From the NCBI RefSeq assembly GCF_029168945.1, contig NC_083604.1:75532211-75596210 (forward strand): a stretch of DNA of 64,000 nucleotides. The letters run 5' to 3'. The translations under genes were made by a program, and so were the position numbers. This stretch comes from Cannabis sativa. Its lineage: Eukaryota > Streptophyta > Magnoliopsida > Rosales > Cannabaceae. Positions 11,113-22,738 of this stretch are shown one piece after another; position 1 is the stretch's first letter; every line of letters starts with the position of its first letter. Under the pieces are notes generated by a model, which saw only the letters and a program-made list of their open reading frames with translations, was not told where the DNA came from and made no database searches.

Positions 11113-14100
11113 ATGGACCCTTTTCTCCAAATTGTCATCTCTTGCCTTCTTCCATTGCTTCTTATTTTCATATGTTACCACCTTAAAAAATCATCATCAT
11201 CCACTAATTCAGGGCCAATTTTGGCGCCTGAGGCGGCCGGGGCATGGCCAATCATAGGCCACCTTCATCTCTTTGGAGACAAAAACCTCACTCACAAAAC
11301 ACTAGGAGCCATGGCAGACAAAGATGGTCCAATCTTCACCATAAAGCTTGGTTCACACAAAGTTGTAGTTGTCAATAATGGTGAAATTGCCAAAGACTGT
11401 TTCACTACTCATGACATGGCTTTCTCAACAAGACCAACCATAGTAGCATCCAAGTTGCTAGGCTATAACTATGCCATGTTTGGTTTTGCTCCTTATGGTG
11501 CTTATTGGAGAGAAATGAGAAAAATAGCAACTGTTGAACTCTTGTCAAACAAAAGGCTAGACTTGCTTAAACACATATGGTCTTCAGAAGTGGACACTTG
11601 GGCAAGTGAGCTTTACAACAAGTTGTGTTTGGAAAAGGGTAGTGAAAAAAACAGAGTTTTGGTTGATATGAAAAGATGGTTTGGACATTTAACAGGTAAT
11701 ATATCTGTGAGACTGATTGGTGGGAAGAGGTGTTTTGGTGAGAATAATAGTACTAAGTCTGGTTTTGGTGAAGAGGAAAGTATTAGATGTAGAAAAGTTA
11801 TGAGGGATTTTTCTTATTTGTTTGGTGTGTTTGTTTTGGCTGATGCTATACCATTTTTGGGGTGGTGGGATGTTAATGGTTATAAAAAAGCTATGAAGAA
11901 AACTGCTAGTGAATTGGATGTATTGATTGCTGGTTGGCTTGAGGAACATAAACACAAGAGAAAATTGTTTGGTAAGAAAGGAAATAATGGTAATAATAAT
12001 AGTAATGAAGAGAAGGATTTCATGGATGTGATGCTCAATATTTTGGATGGAGCTAATGTTGATGGTGTTGATGCTGATACCATTAATAAAGCTACTTGTC
12101 TGGTAAGAAAGAACTATAATCACTTTCTATTTTTATCCATAAATACCATGCTAATGTATTTTTCATGTAAGTTTTTCCTCATCATAATTTTATCATGGTA
12201 GACTAGATTAAACCCTTAAAGCCTCAAACTAAAGAGGGTGTAGTTCAAAATTCTTCAAAATAATTAAAAATGTGAAAACTATTGTCTGTTTTGTTGAATC
12301 AAATCTTTGCAGAGATCATATCTTGCAGTAGTAAAACTTCTTAATATTTTTTTATAATCCAAAACCAAAACCAAGAATTATTGACTTTTTTAGTCAAGTG
12401 ACTCTATTAACCTATGTAAATAGAATTATTTATTAAAAATATTTTCACATCTGTCCAGAAAAACGTCATAAAATAATGTAAACTTTGATAGTCTCAATCC
12501 AATGATGACATCGTTGATAACAAAACTAAGCTTACAAACAACACTAGACCTATTTATTTATCATGCTAGATCAAACTCTATAATCTTTTTATTAAAAAAG
12601 ACTCTTTAATCTTTACGGCAACTTCTTAAGTTGAAATTAAATTGGGTGTTTTAAGGTGCATTCTTTTTAAGGGTACATTAATACATCTCCTTTATATATT
12701 TTTGATACATAAATAGTTGTAATCTTAGGTATATTGCAAAGTTTTAGAAAATTCAAAGTAATCTATAATTTAAAAAATATAGTTTGAAATAATTTATTTA
12801 ACACATATATAATATAAAAAAAATATGAATACAACAAACTATTTAAATATTTTCACCATGCTAATTTTTCTTTGAATTTTTTGAAAATTTATATAATCTT
12901 TGATAACTATGTTACCAACTGTCATAAAATATAAATTAAAATTAAAACTATTTAGATGTTGAAAATGTAAAATGCATCGGTAGACTCCTTTCAAAACAAC
13001 ATCACCATACGTAGAGGTGTGTATAAATCATCCAATTCAATGATAACTGACCGATCTAATTACAACCGACCGTCAAATATTGGATATCCAATTGTGATCG
13101 GATCGGATTGGATGTTATTTTTTAATATCCAATTGGATCGGATCGGATCGGATGTTGGATGGGGTGTCCCAAAATCCAATACATCCAACATTCAATCAAA
13201 CTAATTAATATTTTCATTTAGTTTAAATGAGTAATTAGATTTTATATTGTTATAAGTAAAATATATATGTATATATAAAAATTAACATTAGAATTTTATT
13301 CTTTTTTTTCTTGTATTGGATGGATCCAATCTAATCTAATACATACTAGATCTAAAATATTAAATGGATCCGATCCGATCCAAAAAATATTAAGTCTAAA
13401 ATATTAAATAAACTCAAATTTAACTAATAAATATATATGAAATACATCCAACGAATAGAATCGATCCAATTCAACATCTAATGGATGTTGGATCGATTGG
13501 ATGACCGTATTAGATCGGATAGTAAAATTTAACATCTAATATATAATTAGATCAGATCTGAATAGACCTAAAAATATTAGATGTGATCCAATAAACACTC
13601 ATAACCATACTTATATTCTCTTAACCAAATCTTGGCAAAGATCATACGAAGAATATTAATATTATTTTAATCTCAGGCGGGAATTAATTTATTTTAAAGT
13701 CATTGACTCGATTAACTAGTATGAAATATAGTGAATATTTTCTTAAAAAATATAGATTCACATAATTCCAAATCCAAAATACAATATATAATGCCTGAAT
13801 CCATGGCATCAGTCACCAACAAAACTAGGTAGAATAATATATGAACTACACCTAATACATTGGATAAGATCATACACATATACTAAATGATATGGAACAC
13901 AAAAAATTATATAATCTTCTTATATAAAAAGACAGCTCGACACCCATTGAGTTCACAAACTTTTTTAATTAAAAATATAAAAGGACAATGCCACAATGGT
14001 GTCCATTTTAAAATCTTTTAATAACTTCTCTTTCTATCTTACTACATAACATAATATAAATAAGGATGCACATTTTTCCTACGAGAATAAGATCCCGCGG

Positions 14101-17100
14101 GGACCCGCCCTTAATGGGGCGAGGATTCCCCGCCTAAATGGAGAACGGAGTGGGAACGGAGATTAATTTTTGTTCCCGAGTGTTAAACGAGACGGGGACG
14201 GGGATCACACTCCCCGCACCGACAGAAACCCGTTTAATATTTTATCTTATATTTCTAGTAATATTTTATAATTTATAATTAATGTGTATTTTGTTAGTAT
14301 ATTAGTATTTTTTTTTTATTTTTTTTTGTGTGTGAATTTTAAGTTGTGTTTTAGATAATAATTAGTTTATTGAATAATAATTAATGTGTAATATTTTAAT
14401 TTTTATGTAGTTTAATATTTTTGTATATTAAATTTTTTATTATATATTTTATTATTCTATTAGGAGATTTTCCACCCCTATTAGGGGATTTCCCGCCCCA
14501 TTCCCGATGGAGAATAAGCGGGAATGGAAATTAAAATTCTTACGGGAATGGGGACGGGGGGAGCACTCCCCGCCAATTCCCCGCCCCGTGTGTATTCCTA
14601 AATATAAAGGACAACACCTATAATTATCAAAATATACACATCATCTTAAATATTATTTTTTTATTTTCTCTCTCATCCACATAAGATTTGTCTTCTTCTC
14701 TTAAAAAAATACTCCAATAATTGACAACTCTAAAAATAATTGACAACTCTAAAAGTTGCCTACTATATCTCACGTCACATTGAGTTAATAACTTTTTAGA
14801 TAAAAATAACTTTTTTCTAATAAAAAAATGTCATGTGGTCATTCGATATTAAGCAAACACTTACATAAAATTACTCTTGAAAATTGGATCACATTGCAAA
14901 TGCGGCAAGACCACTCTAATAAATTTCCATTGGAGTTGACCTAACAATCAAATAGTTAAGATATAAAAAATGCTAAAAGTACTACTGGTGTCTAGCACCT
15001 TCCTCAGTGTCATACTGTTATTGGTGCTAGGCACCATTAATACCCAATGTGTTACACAATGAAATAGTGTAGGGGCTTATTAGTAATTTGTAAAGAGTGT
15101 GAATCACTATAAATATGTAATTGTGTAACTATTATGAGATATGAGATATGGAATGAGTAAATAGAACTTTGGTTCAATTGGAGTTTGGCACTGACTCGAA
15201 GAGTGCATTTTAGGAGATTTGTCCTGTCTCGAAGAGGACTATTATCTAACAATTGGTGCTCTCATTGAGAGAAATTACAGTGAAAGAACTCTCAACCATG
15301 GAAGATGAAGAGATTGTTCAACTCTTCAAATCTATGGAGTCATTTTTCAAGCAAACTTTGGATTCTCAATTTGAGAAGATTAGTTCTATGCTTGAGCAAC
15401 ACTTTAAAACTATTAACGATCAATTTGATCAATTATATGTGGCGGCACAATCTACTCTGAAATCAACTCCTGTAAATATGGAGGAATTCGTGGATGTCGA
15501 AGAACTCACTGAAGGCCATGTAGTACCTTCAGCGGTGGATTCAATGGATGATTCTTCAGTCGATCCTATCGGTATCATCCGAGATGGCTGCGATGCACTG
15601 CCAAGGTTGAATCGCAGTTCGCCGGAGGTAGAGGAAAAGCTCTCTGCTCGAATGGAGATTGGGGATCTGAAAATCTCGCCACCTCTTGATCGGGCAATCT
15701 GATCGTCTTGCGTGTACATAGAAGAAGGTGATGCTAGTGGAATGTTTGTGGATCGTAAAATGGTGCTACGAGAGATTGTGTTGGGTGTTAATGGTGGTTC
15801 ACCGTGGGAATCGATTCACACGCCGCTGAAAGATCGAAGATGGATCTTTGATCGGGGACGTCAATGGATCTTTGATCGAAGACGACGAACGAACTTTGAC
15901 GAAGATGAACAAAGCAGAAAGGTCATTGGCGGACGACGAGAAGCTTGGTCGCGTCGGATCGCAGAGAGCGCAATGGCAAACAGAGTTGACGACAATCCCT
16001 CTGTATTCACTGGTTTGATATATATATATACATGTCCTTATTGGATATTTTCTGCAAATGTTATATACATATATGGTTCAAATTAGTAATTGTGTTGAAG
16101 ATGAAGCTTCACATTAAGGAGGTCACGAACTCACTGCTTCCAACTAAAAAAAAAAAAAAACTGATGGCTAGGATTGTGGAAAGGAAGAAGACTGATTGCC
16201 ATTGGTACTGTGGGCTTGGGCTTTGCTTAAAAGTCTACTAGGCTAAAATAATCATAATTGGGCTGTAATTGTTTTTTTTTATTTTTCTTTGTGCATGTTT
16301 TTAGTTTTCTTTTAATTTTACCACCTTGAGAACAAGGTGATTTTGAAGGGTGGGAAAGTGTTACACTATGAAATAGTGTAGGGGCTTATTAGTAATTTGT
16401 AAAGAGTGTGAATCACTATAAATATGTAATTGTGTAGCTATTATGAGATATGAGATATGGAATGAAATAGAACTTTGGTTCAATTGTAGTTTGGTACTGA
16501 CTCGAATAGTGCATTTTAGGAGATTTGTCCTGTCTCGAAGAGGACTATTATCTAACACAATGCTCTTAAGTCTTAAATATCTTTAACAAGGAGATACATT
16601 GAGAATCACAATAATTTATGGAGTTCAAAATAAGAGATCTTTTTTAAAATATACATAAATATAAGGGTTAATTTCACAAATGCACAAAAACAACAAAAAT
16701 ACGGTTTCACGGAATTTTAAACATTTTTACAATTTTTTTGATTTTATTTACATAAAATACGGTCTTTTTATGTTGAAATTTTGTTCATTTGTTGTTAATT
16801 TTTTGTTATATGTATGTTATTTTTTGTTGTTTTTTTGTTGTTATTTTCGTGTTACTTTTATGTTGTTTTCTTGTTGATTTTATATTATTTTCGTATTATT
16901 TTTTAGAAAACCGTAAAAATATAAAAAAAACATTCTTTGAACGTAAAAATGTAAGTATTTTACAAAAAATAGTGTCTTATATAATTATTCCTAAATATAA
17001 TCATAAATGGCTCCATTCGAAATTTTGAGGCCAATATAGAACTAATCTTCATATGTTTTTTCTTCTTTTGTAGAACCTTATGTTACCTGCAAGTGACACA

Positions 17101-17706
17101 ACCATGATAGCACTAACATGGGCCTTATCTCTACTTCTCAACAACCCAAACAAACTCCAAAAAGCCCAATTAGAATTGGACCAAATAGTGGGCCGAGAGA
17201 GAAACGTTGAAGAATCAGACATTCAAAACCTAATCTACCTCCAGGCCATAATCAAAGAAACCATAAGGCTTTACCCACCAAGCCCACTACTACTAAGAGC
17301 CACAAAGGAAGACTGCACCCTCACGTGCGGCTACCACGTGCGCAAAGGGACACGTCTGATGGTGAACGCGTGGAAAATCCAACGGGAGGAGGGAGTGTGG
17401 GGCCATAACTCGGAGGAGTTCGAGCCAGAACGATTCTTGACGAGTCACAAGGAAGTGGATTTGAGAGGTAAATTAGGGTTTGAGATTGTGTCGTTTGGTG
17501 GGGGAAGAAGGTCTTGCCCTGGAGTGTCGTTGGCTCTTCGTATGGTCCATTTGGGTTTGGCTAGGTTTTTGCATGGGTTTGAAGTTAGTAAGAAATTGGA
17601 TAATGAAGAGGTTGATATGACTGAGACTACTGGGTTGACTAATTCAAGAGCTACTCCACTTGAGGTTTTTCTTACACCTCGTCTTCATTCCAAACTTTAT
17701 GAATAA
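11113..17706 (+). CDS. cytochrome P450, CYP82-family-like monooxygenase
   Basis: A haem-thiolate monooxygenase, presumably anchored in the ER; substrate unknown. Two exons, 11113-12102 and 17074-17706, join in phase 0 to 540 aa, slightly above the usual P450 length. Residues 5-24 form a hydrophobic anchor, followed by a Pro-rich hinge with PEAAGAWPIIGHLHLFG, typical of CYP82. The C-helix has WREMRK. The I-helix core is PASDTT (335-340), K-helix ETIRL (392-396, Glu392 and Arg395), PERF at 448-451, and the haem loop FGGGRRSCPG from 471, with Cys478 as the iron ligand. Odd points: the I-helix motif has Pro-Ala where family members usually have Ala-Gly, and the stretch after AWKIQR reads EEGVW rather than DPxVW. 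The reading frame is intact, so it may be functional. The 4,971-bp intron holds several transposons. Confidence 0.88.
13012..13603. mobile_element. non-autonomous hAT-like element, GGATCGGAT-rich
   Basis: The left end TAGAGGTGTGTATAAATCATC and the reverse complement of the right end, TATGAGTGTTTATTGGATCAC, make an imperfect inverted repeat. The 8-bp flanks ACCATACG (13004-13011) and ACCATACT (13604-13611) differ at one base. Subterminal regions are packed with GGATCGGAT, CGATCCAAT and related strings in both orientations. It is noncoding and lies in the P450 intron. Confidence 0.65.
14061..14600. mobile_element. non-autonomous hAT-like element, GGGGCGGGGA-rich
   Basis: The left end TAAGGATGCAC and the reverse complement of the right end, TAGGAATACAC, form the inverted repeat. 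A perfect 8-bp duplication AATATAAA flanks it (14053-14060 and 14601-14608). Both ends carry clusters of GGGGACGGGG, CCCCGCC and ATGGGGCG, separated by an AT-rich middle. It is 540 bp and noncoding. The element at 18090-21000 belongs to the same family. Confidence 0.85.
15050..16557 (+). mobile_element. small non-autonomous LTR retrotransposon with gag-like ORF
   Basis: Direct LTRs at 15050-15251 (202 bp) and 16359-16557 (199 bp) start TGTTACAC and end CTAACA; by eye they differ by about five substitutions and one 3-bp gap. A perfect 5-bp duplication CAATG flanks the whole (15045-15049 and 16558-16562). The left LTR is followed by ATTGGTGCTCTCATTGAGAG, a likely primer site, and the right LTR is preceded by the purine tract GAAGGGTGGGAAAG. 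Total length is 1,508 bp. No protease, integrase or reverse transcriptase is present, so it depends on another element. The size and single gag-like ORF fit the TRIM/TR-GAG type. Confidence 0.85.
15298..15702 (+). CDS. gag-like ORF of the small LTR element, 134 aa
   Basis: The ORF starts at the ATG in MEDEEIVQLFKSMESFF just inside the primer site and is acidic, with an amphipathic, probably coiled-coil N-terminal half (FKQTLDSQFEKISSMLEQHF). No zinc knuckle or enzyme motif is visible. Its position directly after the 5' LTR and primer site is where gag lies. A second reading frame at about 15712-16086 is Arg/Asp-rich (repeated RRWIFDR) and could be a frameshifted continuation. Whether it is translated is unknown. 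Confidence 0.5.
   Translation: MEDEEIVQLFKSMESFFKQTLDSQFEKISSMLEQHFKTINDQFDQLYVAAQSTLKSTPVNMEEFVDVEELTEGHVVPSAVDSMDDSSVDPIGIIRDGCDALPRLNRSSPEVEEKLSARMEIGDLKISPPLDRAI
16670..17030. repeat. TGTT/ACAA-rich repeat, possible MITE near the intron end
   Basis: The stretch is built from variants of TTTTTGTTGTT and TTATGTTGTTTT after a start reading GGGTTAATTTCACAAATG. It resembles the ACACCAGTAAAACA-type interior of the element at 27996-28285. Ends and duplications are not clear. Confidence 0.35.
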
Positions 17707-18089
17707 TATTATTATGTATGTATATATGTATATGATATATGATTATGTGTGTGTAATGTTTAAATATTTTTAATGTTTGATCACATTGTATCTTCTAATA
17801 TTGCACCATATGATAATAATCTAGTGACTTGTGAGTATTATATATAAACTTAAATTACATGTGAATATATGATCTAAAATCTTATTGAGTAAATGATGAG
17901 TGGATCAAATCTCTTGTTTTATGAGACTTGTCAAAACTTAAAAAATGATTTTTTTGAAAAAAATAAAAATGAAATTAAAATAAGTTTTTAAATTGATTTC
18001 TAGTAAATTAATTTTAGGAGGTTTTATTTTATGGACTAATATTAAAAGATTATTTTGAAAGAAAAAAAAAGGTTAAGACATTTTGAGAG
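17707..18089. other. 3' flank of the P450 gene
   Basis: AT-rich region that includes the P450 3' UTR (TATATGTATATGATATATG and possible AATAAT-type poly(A) signals at 17703-17900). Nothing else is seen. Confidence 0.4.
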
Positions 18090-18660
18090 TAGGGATGCAC
18101 ATTGGGCGGAGAATTAGCGGACATTGCTTCTCCGTTCCCATTTCCATTAAGAATTTTAATTTCTTTCTCCGCTTATTCCTCATCAGGGATGGACGAGCGG
18201 AGAATCTCCTAATAGAAAAATAAAGTTTATTATAATAAACTTTTTAATATACAAATATTTAAACTACATAAAAATTAAATATTATACATTAATTATTATT
18301 CAATAAACTAATTATTATCCAAAACACAACTTGAAATTCATAAAAAAAGATACTGATATACTAAAAAAATGCAAACATAAATTATAAATTATAAAATATA
18401 AGATAAAATATTAAACGAGTCCCCGTCGGGACAGAGAGTATGATCCCCATCTCCTTCATGTTTAACATTCAAGGACAAAAAGTAATCCCCGTTTCTGCCC
18501 TGTCCCCATCCTGTTCCCCATTTAGACGGGGAATCCCCGCCCCATTAGGGGCGGGTCCTTGTGAGGCCCCATCCCCGTGGGTTACTACGAATGTTAAACG
18601 GGGCGGGGACGGGGATCACACTTCCCGCCCCAATGAAGACCCGTTTAGTATTTTATCTTA

Positions 18661-20656
18661 TCTATATATCTATATAAAGGAGAAGTATGAGACGTTGACG
18701 TGGCAGTCTAAAATCACTCAAAATAACTCTATCTATCTTCTCCTTAATTCTCTCATTTAAATTAATAAAATAACATTATAAATTCACTCAAAATATTTTT
18801 ATCTAATATCTAATATTTAATTTTTAATAATTGATTAATTAACAAAAAAAAAAAAAACATTATATGTACAAAACCATCAAAACCATCGTATAACAATATA
18901 ATTCTTTTTTTTCAATCCAAAAAAAAAATATTTTTTAAATCTCAAATTCTAAATTCACTCAAAATATTTTTATCTAATATCTAATATTTAATTTTGAATA
19001 ATTCATTAATTAACAAAAAAAAAAAAACATTATCTATTCTATATAAAGTGTGCCTATATAACAGATTTCTTAGTTTATGAGAAATTCATGGGTGACTTTT
19101 TATTTATATTAAAAATAAAATAGTTTATGAGAAATTCATGGGTCACTTTTTATTTATATATAATAAAATAAATCCCATTAAATCAAAAAAAAAAATAAGA
19201 ATAAAAAAAAATAAGGAGAACTATAAGTTGGTGACGTGGCGGTCTAAAATTACTTTAAATAGGTTTATGTACTCTCTCCTTAATTCTCTCATTTTTTTAT
19301 ATTTTTTTAATATAAAATATTTATATACGTATACAATTACTCTAATTTTCTATTTTTTTTTTTAATTTTTACTAAAAAAAATCATTCTTAAAACCTTATA
19401 AAAATAATACGGCTAAGATTTTTCTAAAACTATTTATTCTCAATTTGACTAGAAAATACTTTGAATTTTCTAAACTTCACCCTAACTAATACTAATACGT
19501 TCCCATTATTCTGTTTTCTTTATTTCTTCAATGTTTTGAATTTCATCTCATTTTGGAAGTCTATTTTTATTAATGTAGACTATTTTGATTTTTGTTTTTT
19601 TTTTAACAGATTGAATATATATTTGTATATAATAACTAATAAATAAATATATATGTATTAAAAAAATTAATCTACATATGTAATTTTTTTAAGAGAGAGA
19701 GATATAGTTAATATTAACTAATATGTCAAAAATATCAAAATTCTAAAATTATTATGTTTATCATTCTTTGTTCCCTCACATAATAAAAGTAAGTACTTAT
19801 CGATCATTGTTTAACTTATTTTATGTACAAAGCAAACTTATTAGAAAAAATAATAATGATAATTACAAGAGTGAAATACGGTGATGACATAAACTTTAAA
19901 TATAGTGGTGACTAAATGAGATACGGTGATGATTGTTGTTTTAAAATGGGTAAATAGCGGCATAAGTACCCAAAGTTTTGAGTTTGTAAGCGACATAAAC
20001 CCAATAATTTTTTTTAGTGGCATAAGTACCCAATGTTTGTAAAACTGTAATTTTTCTCTATTTTCGTCAGTACAGGCTCCGTTTTAAATTTATTAAAAAA
20101 AATTTGGAAGTTTTCGATACTACATATTTTTCGTCCAGACCAAATAATCTAAAATTTTGGTCTTATATGTGTGACTGTTTAAGACAATAACAGAGTCTGT
20201 ACTGATAAAACTAGAAGAAAATTACAGTTTTATAAACATTGGTACTTATGCCACTAAAAAAATCATTGGGTTTATGCCGCTTACAAACCTAAAACTTTGG
20301 GTACTTATGCCACTATTTACTCTTTTAAAATTATATGATGAATTTTCTATAGATTTATTATTTTCTTTCTATTTTAGATCTCTATTTTGTGTAAGAAATA
20401 TTTAGTTTCTAATTTTTTTTAGTATAATGTATATTTAAAGAAAAAATTGAGTAATTTTTTATTTATATAAGAAGGTGTATGATAATTTTTTTAAGTTTTT
20501 AGAGTTTTCTATATAGATATTATTATTTTTTTTCAAATAAGCATATATTTTTTTTAAAAAAAAAATATATACATAAAAATAAATTTAATTTTATTATTTA
20601 ATTAATATTTATATAATTATTTAACCACCGCACGCGAAGCGCGGCCTGTTTCTTAG
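18661..20656 (+). mobile_element. Helitron, non-autonomous, 1,996 bp
   Basis: It begins TCTATATATCTATATAAAGG directly after an A and ends with a GC-rich hairpin (CGCGAAGCGCG, near 20630-20642) followed by TGTTTCTTAG directly before a T, the layout of plant Helitrons inserting between A and T without target duplication. The host element reads continuously across the gap when compared with 14220-14300 (TTTTATCTTA / TATTTTTAATAATATT). The terminal CTTAG is a small variant of the usual CTAG. No Rep/helicase is encoded. The interior contains a MULE-type MITE and repeats of the 5' end. Confidence 0.75.
19948..20322. mobile_element. MULE-type MITE with inverted arms, inside the Helitron
   Basis: The left arm GGGTAAATAGCGGCATAAG and the right arm ending CTTATGCCACTATTTACTC are inverted copies; the inner parts also pair. 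The perfect 9-bp duplication TTTTAAAAT lies at 19939-19947 and 20323-20331. It is related in end sequence to 7144-7691 and collinear with 10478-10815. Noncoding. Confidence 0.8.
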
Positions 20657-21000
20657 TATTTTTAATAATATTATATAATTTATAATTTATGTTTGTATTT
20701 TTTTAGTATATTAATATTTTTTTATGAATTTTAAGTTGTGTTTTGGATAATTATTAATTTATTGAATAATAATTAATGTGTAATATTTTAATTTTTGTGT
20801 AGTTTAATATTTTTGTATATTAAAAATTTTATTATAAACTTTATTTTTTTATTAACCGCCCCGTCCTTGCCCCCATTAGGGGATTCCTCGCCCCATCTCC
20901 TATGGGAAATAAACGGGGATGGAAATTAAAATTCTTAACGGGAATGTAGACGGCGGAGCACTCTCCGTCTACGCCAATTTCCCGTCTCGTGTACATCGTA

Positions 21001-21290
21001 CAATTATAATATAATTAGTGGGTTGAAAATAAATACTCCATCATAATTAAAAAACAAAATTATTGTCATTTGATCAAAAATCAAAAGCTGTAAACTTGTA
21101 AGAGCAAACTGGTGTTCGTAAATTTTTTTCAAAAAGAAAAAAAAATGTTGCTCGTAAAGTCCACAATCAAAATATCTAGACAAACAATGGTAAGTAACAC
21201 AAATCATTCCTTTAAAAAAAAAATAACACAAATCAAAATTAAAATTCTTACAAAAAAAAAGAAAAAGAAAAAGAAAAATAGAAACAGAAA
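21001..21290. other. AT-rich spacer upstream of the chimeric locus
   Basis: A/T-rich sequence with an A-rich run near 21255-21280. No gene or TIR is seen. Confidence 0.4.
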
Positions 21291-21503
21291 TTAGGGTAAA
21301 ATGTGAAAACACAACAAATTATTGACGAGTCACGACACGACCTCTCTCTCTCTTTATTCCACCATCGCAGTCCAATGTCCTCCCTTTTCTTCTTACTCTT
21401 ACTTCTCACAACACTTCAACCTTCCTATTTCTTCATCGTTGTTCGTGATCGCATCCCCAGTACTTGCTTCTCCATCGTTCTGCTCCTCCAACAAACTATC
21501 ACG
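21291..21503 (+). other. possible untranslated first exon of the chimeric HMG-box locus
   Basis: A CT-rich, leader-like stretch (ACGACCTCTCTCTCTC, then a Tyr/Ser/Leu-rich open frame) ends at ACTATCACG|GTAAAT, a good donor. The next credible acceptor in the right direction is TTTTTCAG at 22286. Assigning it to the locus downstream is inference; no transcript evidence is available. Confidence 0.3.
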
Positions 21504-22289
21504 GTAAATATCTCTCTCTATTTTTCTGATTTTCTTTTTCGTAAACTGAATTCATTCTACTTTATATAGTTGTATTTCGATATTGTGTGAATTGTGATAG
21601 TGTTTTAGTTGCTATATATACTGCTTGATATAATGTCTGTGTGATTCGTGAAAGAATTGGTTATATTAAAGGCCAGTGATAACTATTCTGAAGCAACTTT
21701 TCTGTAGTTTAATACCTCTTGATCATATTCATTGTTCAAGTTACCTTAAGAGTTTTCTATTTTAATTTTCTTTGTTTATCGTTTGTTGCTGTAAATGAGT
21801 TCAATGCTTTTCTTTCTTTTTTGTTTCACAACTCTTATTTTTTATTCTTTTGAAATTAAATTCTGGAAAAATCAATTATCAGGTATGTATTTCCACTTAT
21901 CCACTTGCAATTATGAAATGAATCATCAAATTTTAGTGTTATCATAATTAATGTTCTAATTTATATTGTTGTTACTTTAGCTGATTATTATGTGTAATAT
22001 TATGATGAACAGAGGGAGGTATTATTACAATATTTAATTGATTCTTGTTGTGACGTTGTGTATTGGTATTTTTAGTTAAATTATTGTTACTCATGATTAT
22101 TTCTGTAAATTGTGGAAAAATGCATACTGAATTGATAATGGTATCCTGACTAATATTACAAGAACAGAGATGGTTTTTTTCTTTGCAATTCAGTTGTTTT
22201 GACTGAACAGGTTTTTTTAAAACAAAATACAAAATCACATTTGTCATATTTATTTCTGAAACAAAAACCTGTATTTTGTTTTTCAGACA

Positions 22290-22738
22290 ATGCAAGCAAT
22301 AGGAATACTGATACAAAGCAACGGACAATGGGATGGGATGAGAACTAGAATTACATTGGGTTTGAAGCTCATGGTGAATTAATACCAATAGAATTCAAAT
22401 ATGAAGAACTTGTGCAAACACTATTGCTTAAACTGCGTTGTAACCCCGAAACAACAAGCATAAAGATACAATATCAAGTGAAGGAAAACTACCCACCTAT
22501 AAAAATACTTGATGATGCTAGTCTACGTTTTTATAAGCATCTGAAAATAAACGAAACAGATTTTATAAAGTATCCATTATGTGTGAACACAGCTGCAACA
22601 TCAACCATACAATTCTTCAAATCTAGAGAATCAACAGTGACACAAGGAGGGCTCATAATGGACAATGGTCCACGAACTACAGAATCAATTGTAGATGATT
22701 CTGATTCTGATGCTATTGATAGTGAAGGGGAGAAAGAG
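22290..22738 (+). pseudogene. broken MULE-transposase N-terminal fragment
   Basis: After the acceptor TTTTTCAG, an ATG at 22290 opens ILIQSNGQWD, the beginning of the N-terminal domain found in plant Mutator-like transposases. The reading frame then breaks: GGGAT is present twice in tandem (22330-22334 and 22335-22339), a 5-bp frameshift, and an in-frame TAG follows at 22346. Downstream the domain continues cleanly (YIGFEAHGELIPIEFKYEEL, IKIQYQVKENYPPIKILDD and FIKYPLCV). The zinc-binding and DDE parts of a transposase are absent. The segment ends in an acidic run (DDSDSDAIDSEGEKE) and a GTAGGG donor, in phase with the HMG-box exons that follow. Confidence 0.7.

Larger units (their letters stand above)
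12103..17073 (+). other. 4,971-bp P450 intron loaded with transposons
   Basis: The donor is CTG|GTAAGA and the acceptor TTTTGTAG|AAC. It contains two hAT-like elements (13012-13603 and 14061-14600), a small LTR element (15050-16557) and a possible MITE near 16670-17030. P450s of this family generally have this one phase-0 intron, and it is usually short. About 12103-13010 has no recognisable feature. Confidence 0.8.
18090..21000. mobile_element. inverted dimer of a GGGGCGGGG-type hAT-like element, split by a Helitron
   Basis: The outer ends TAGGGATGCACA (18090) and, in reverse complement, TACGATGTACA (from 21000) resemble the ends of the element at 14061-14600. From 18090 to about 18585 the internal sequence runs as the reverse complement of that element; from about 18590 it runs in the forward orientation (GTTAAACGGGGCGGGGACGG), is interrupted at 18661-20656 and resumes through to 21000. 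Two copies thus lie head to head without the inner termini. No matching 8-bp duplication was found outside. Confidence 0.65.

Noticed and set aside
11689..12123. Long minus-strand ORFs opposite P450 exon 1
   Set aside because: Shadow of the well-supported P450 exon, with no motif of its own.
22412..22657. Start of the chimeric HMG-box protein at 22412
   Set aside because: The codon is GTG inside MULE-derived sequence; the first in-frame ATG after the breaks is at 22658.
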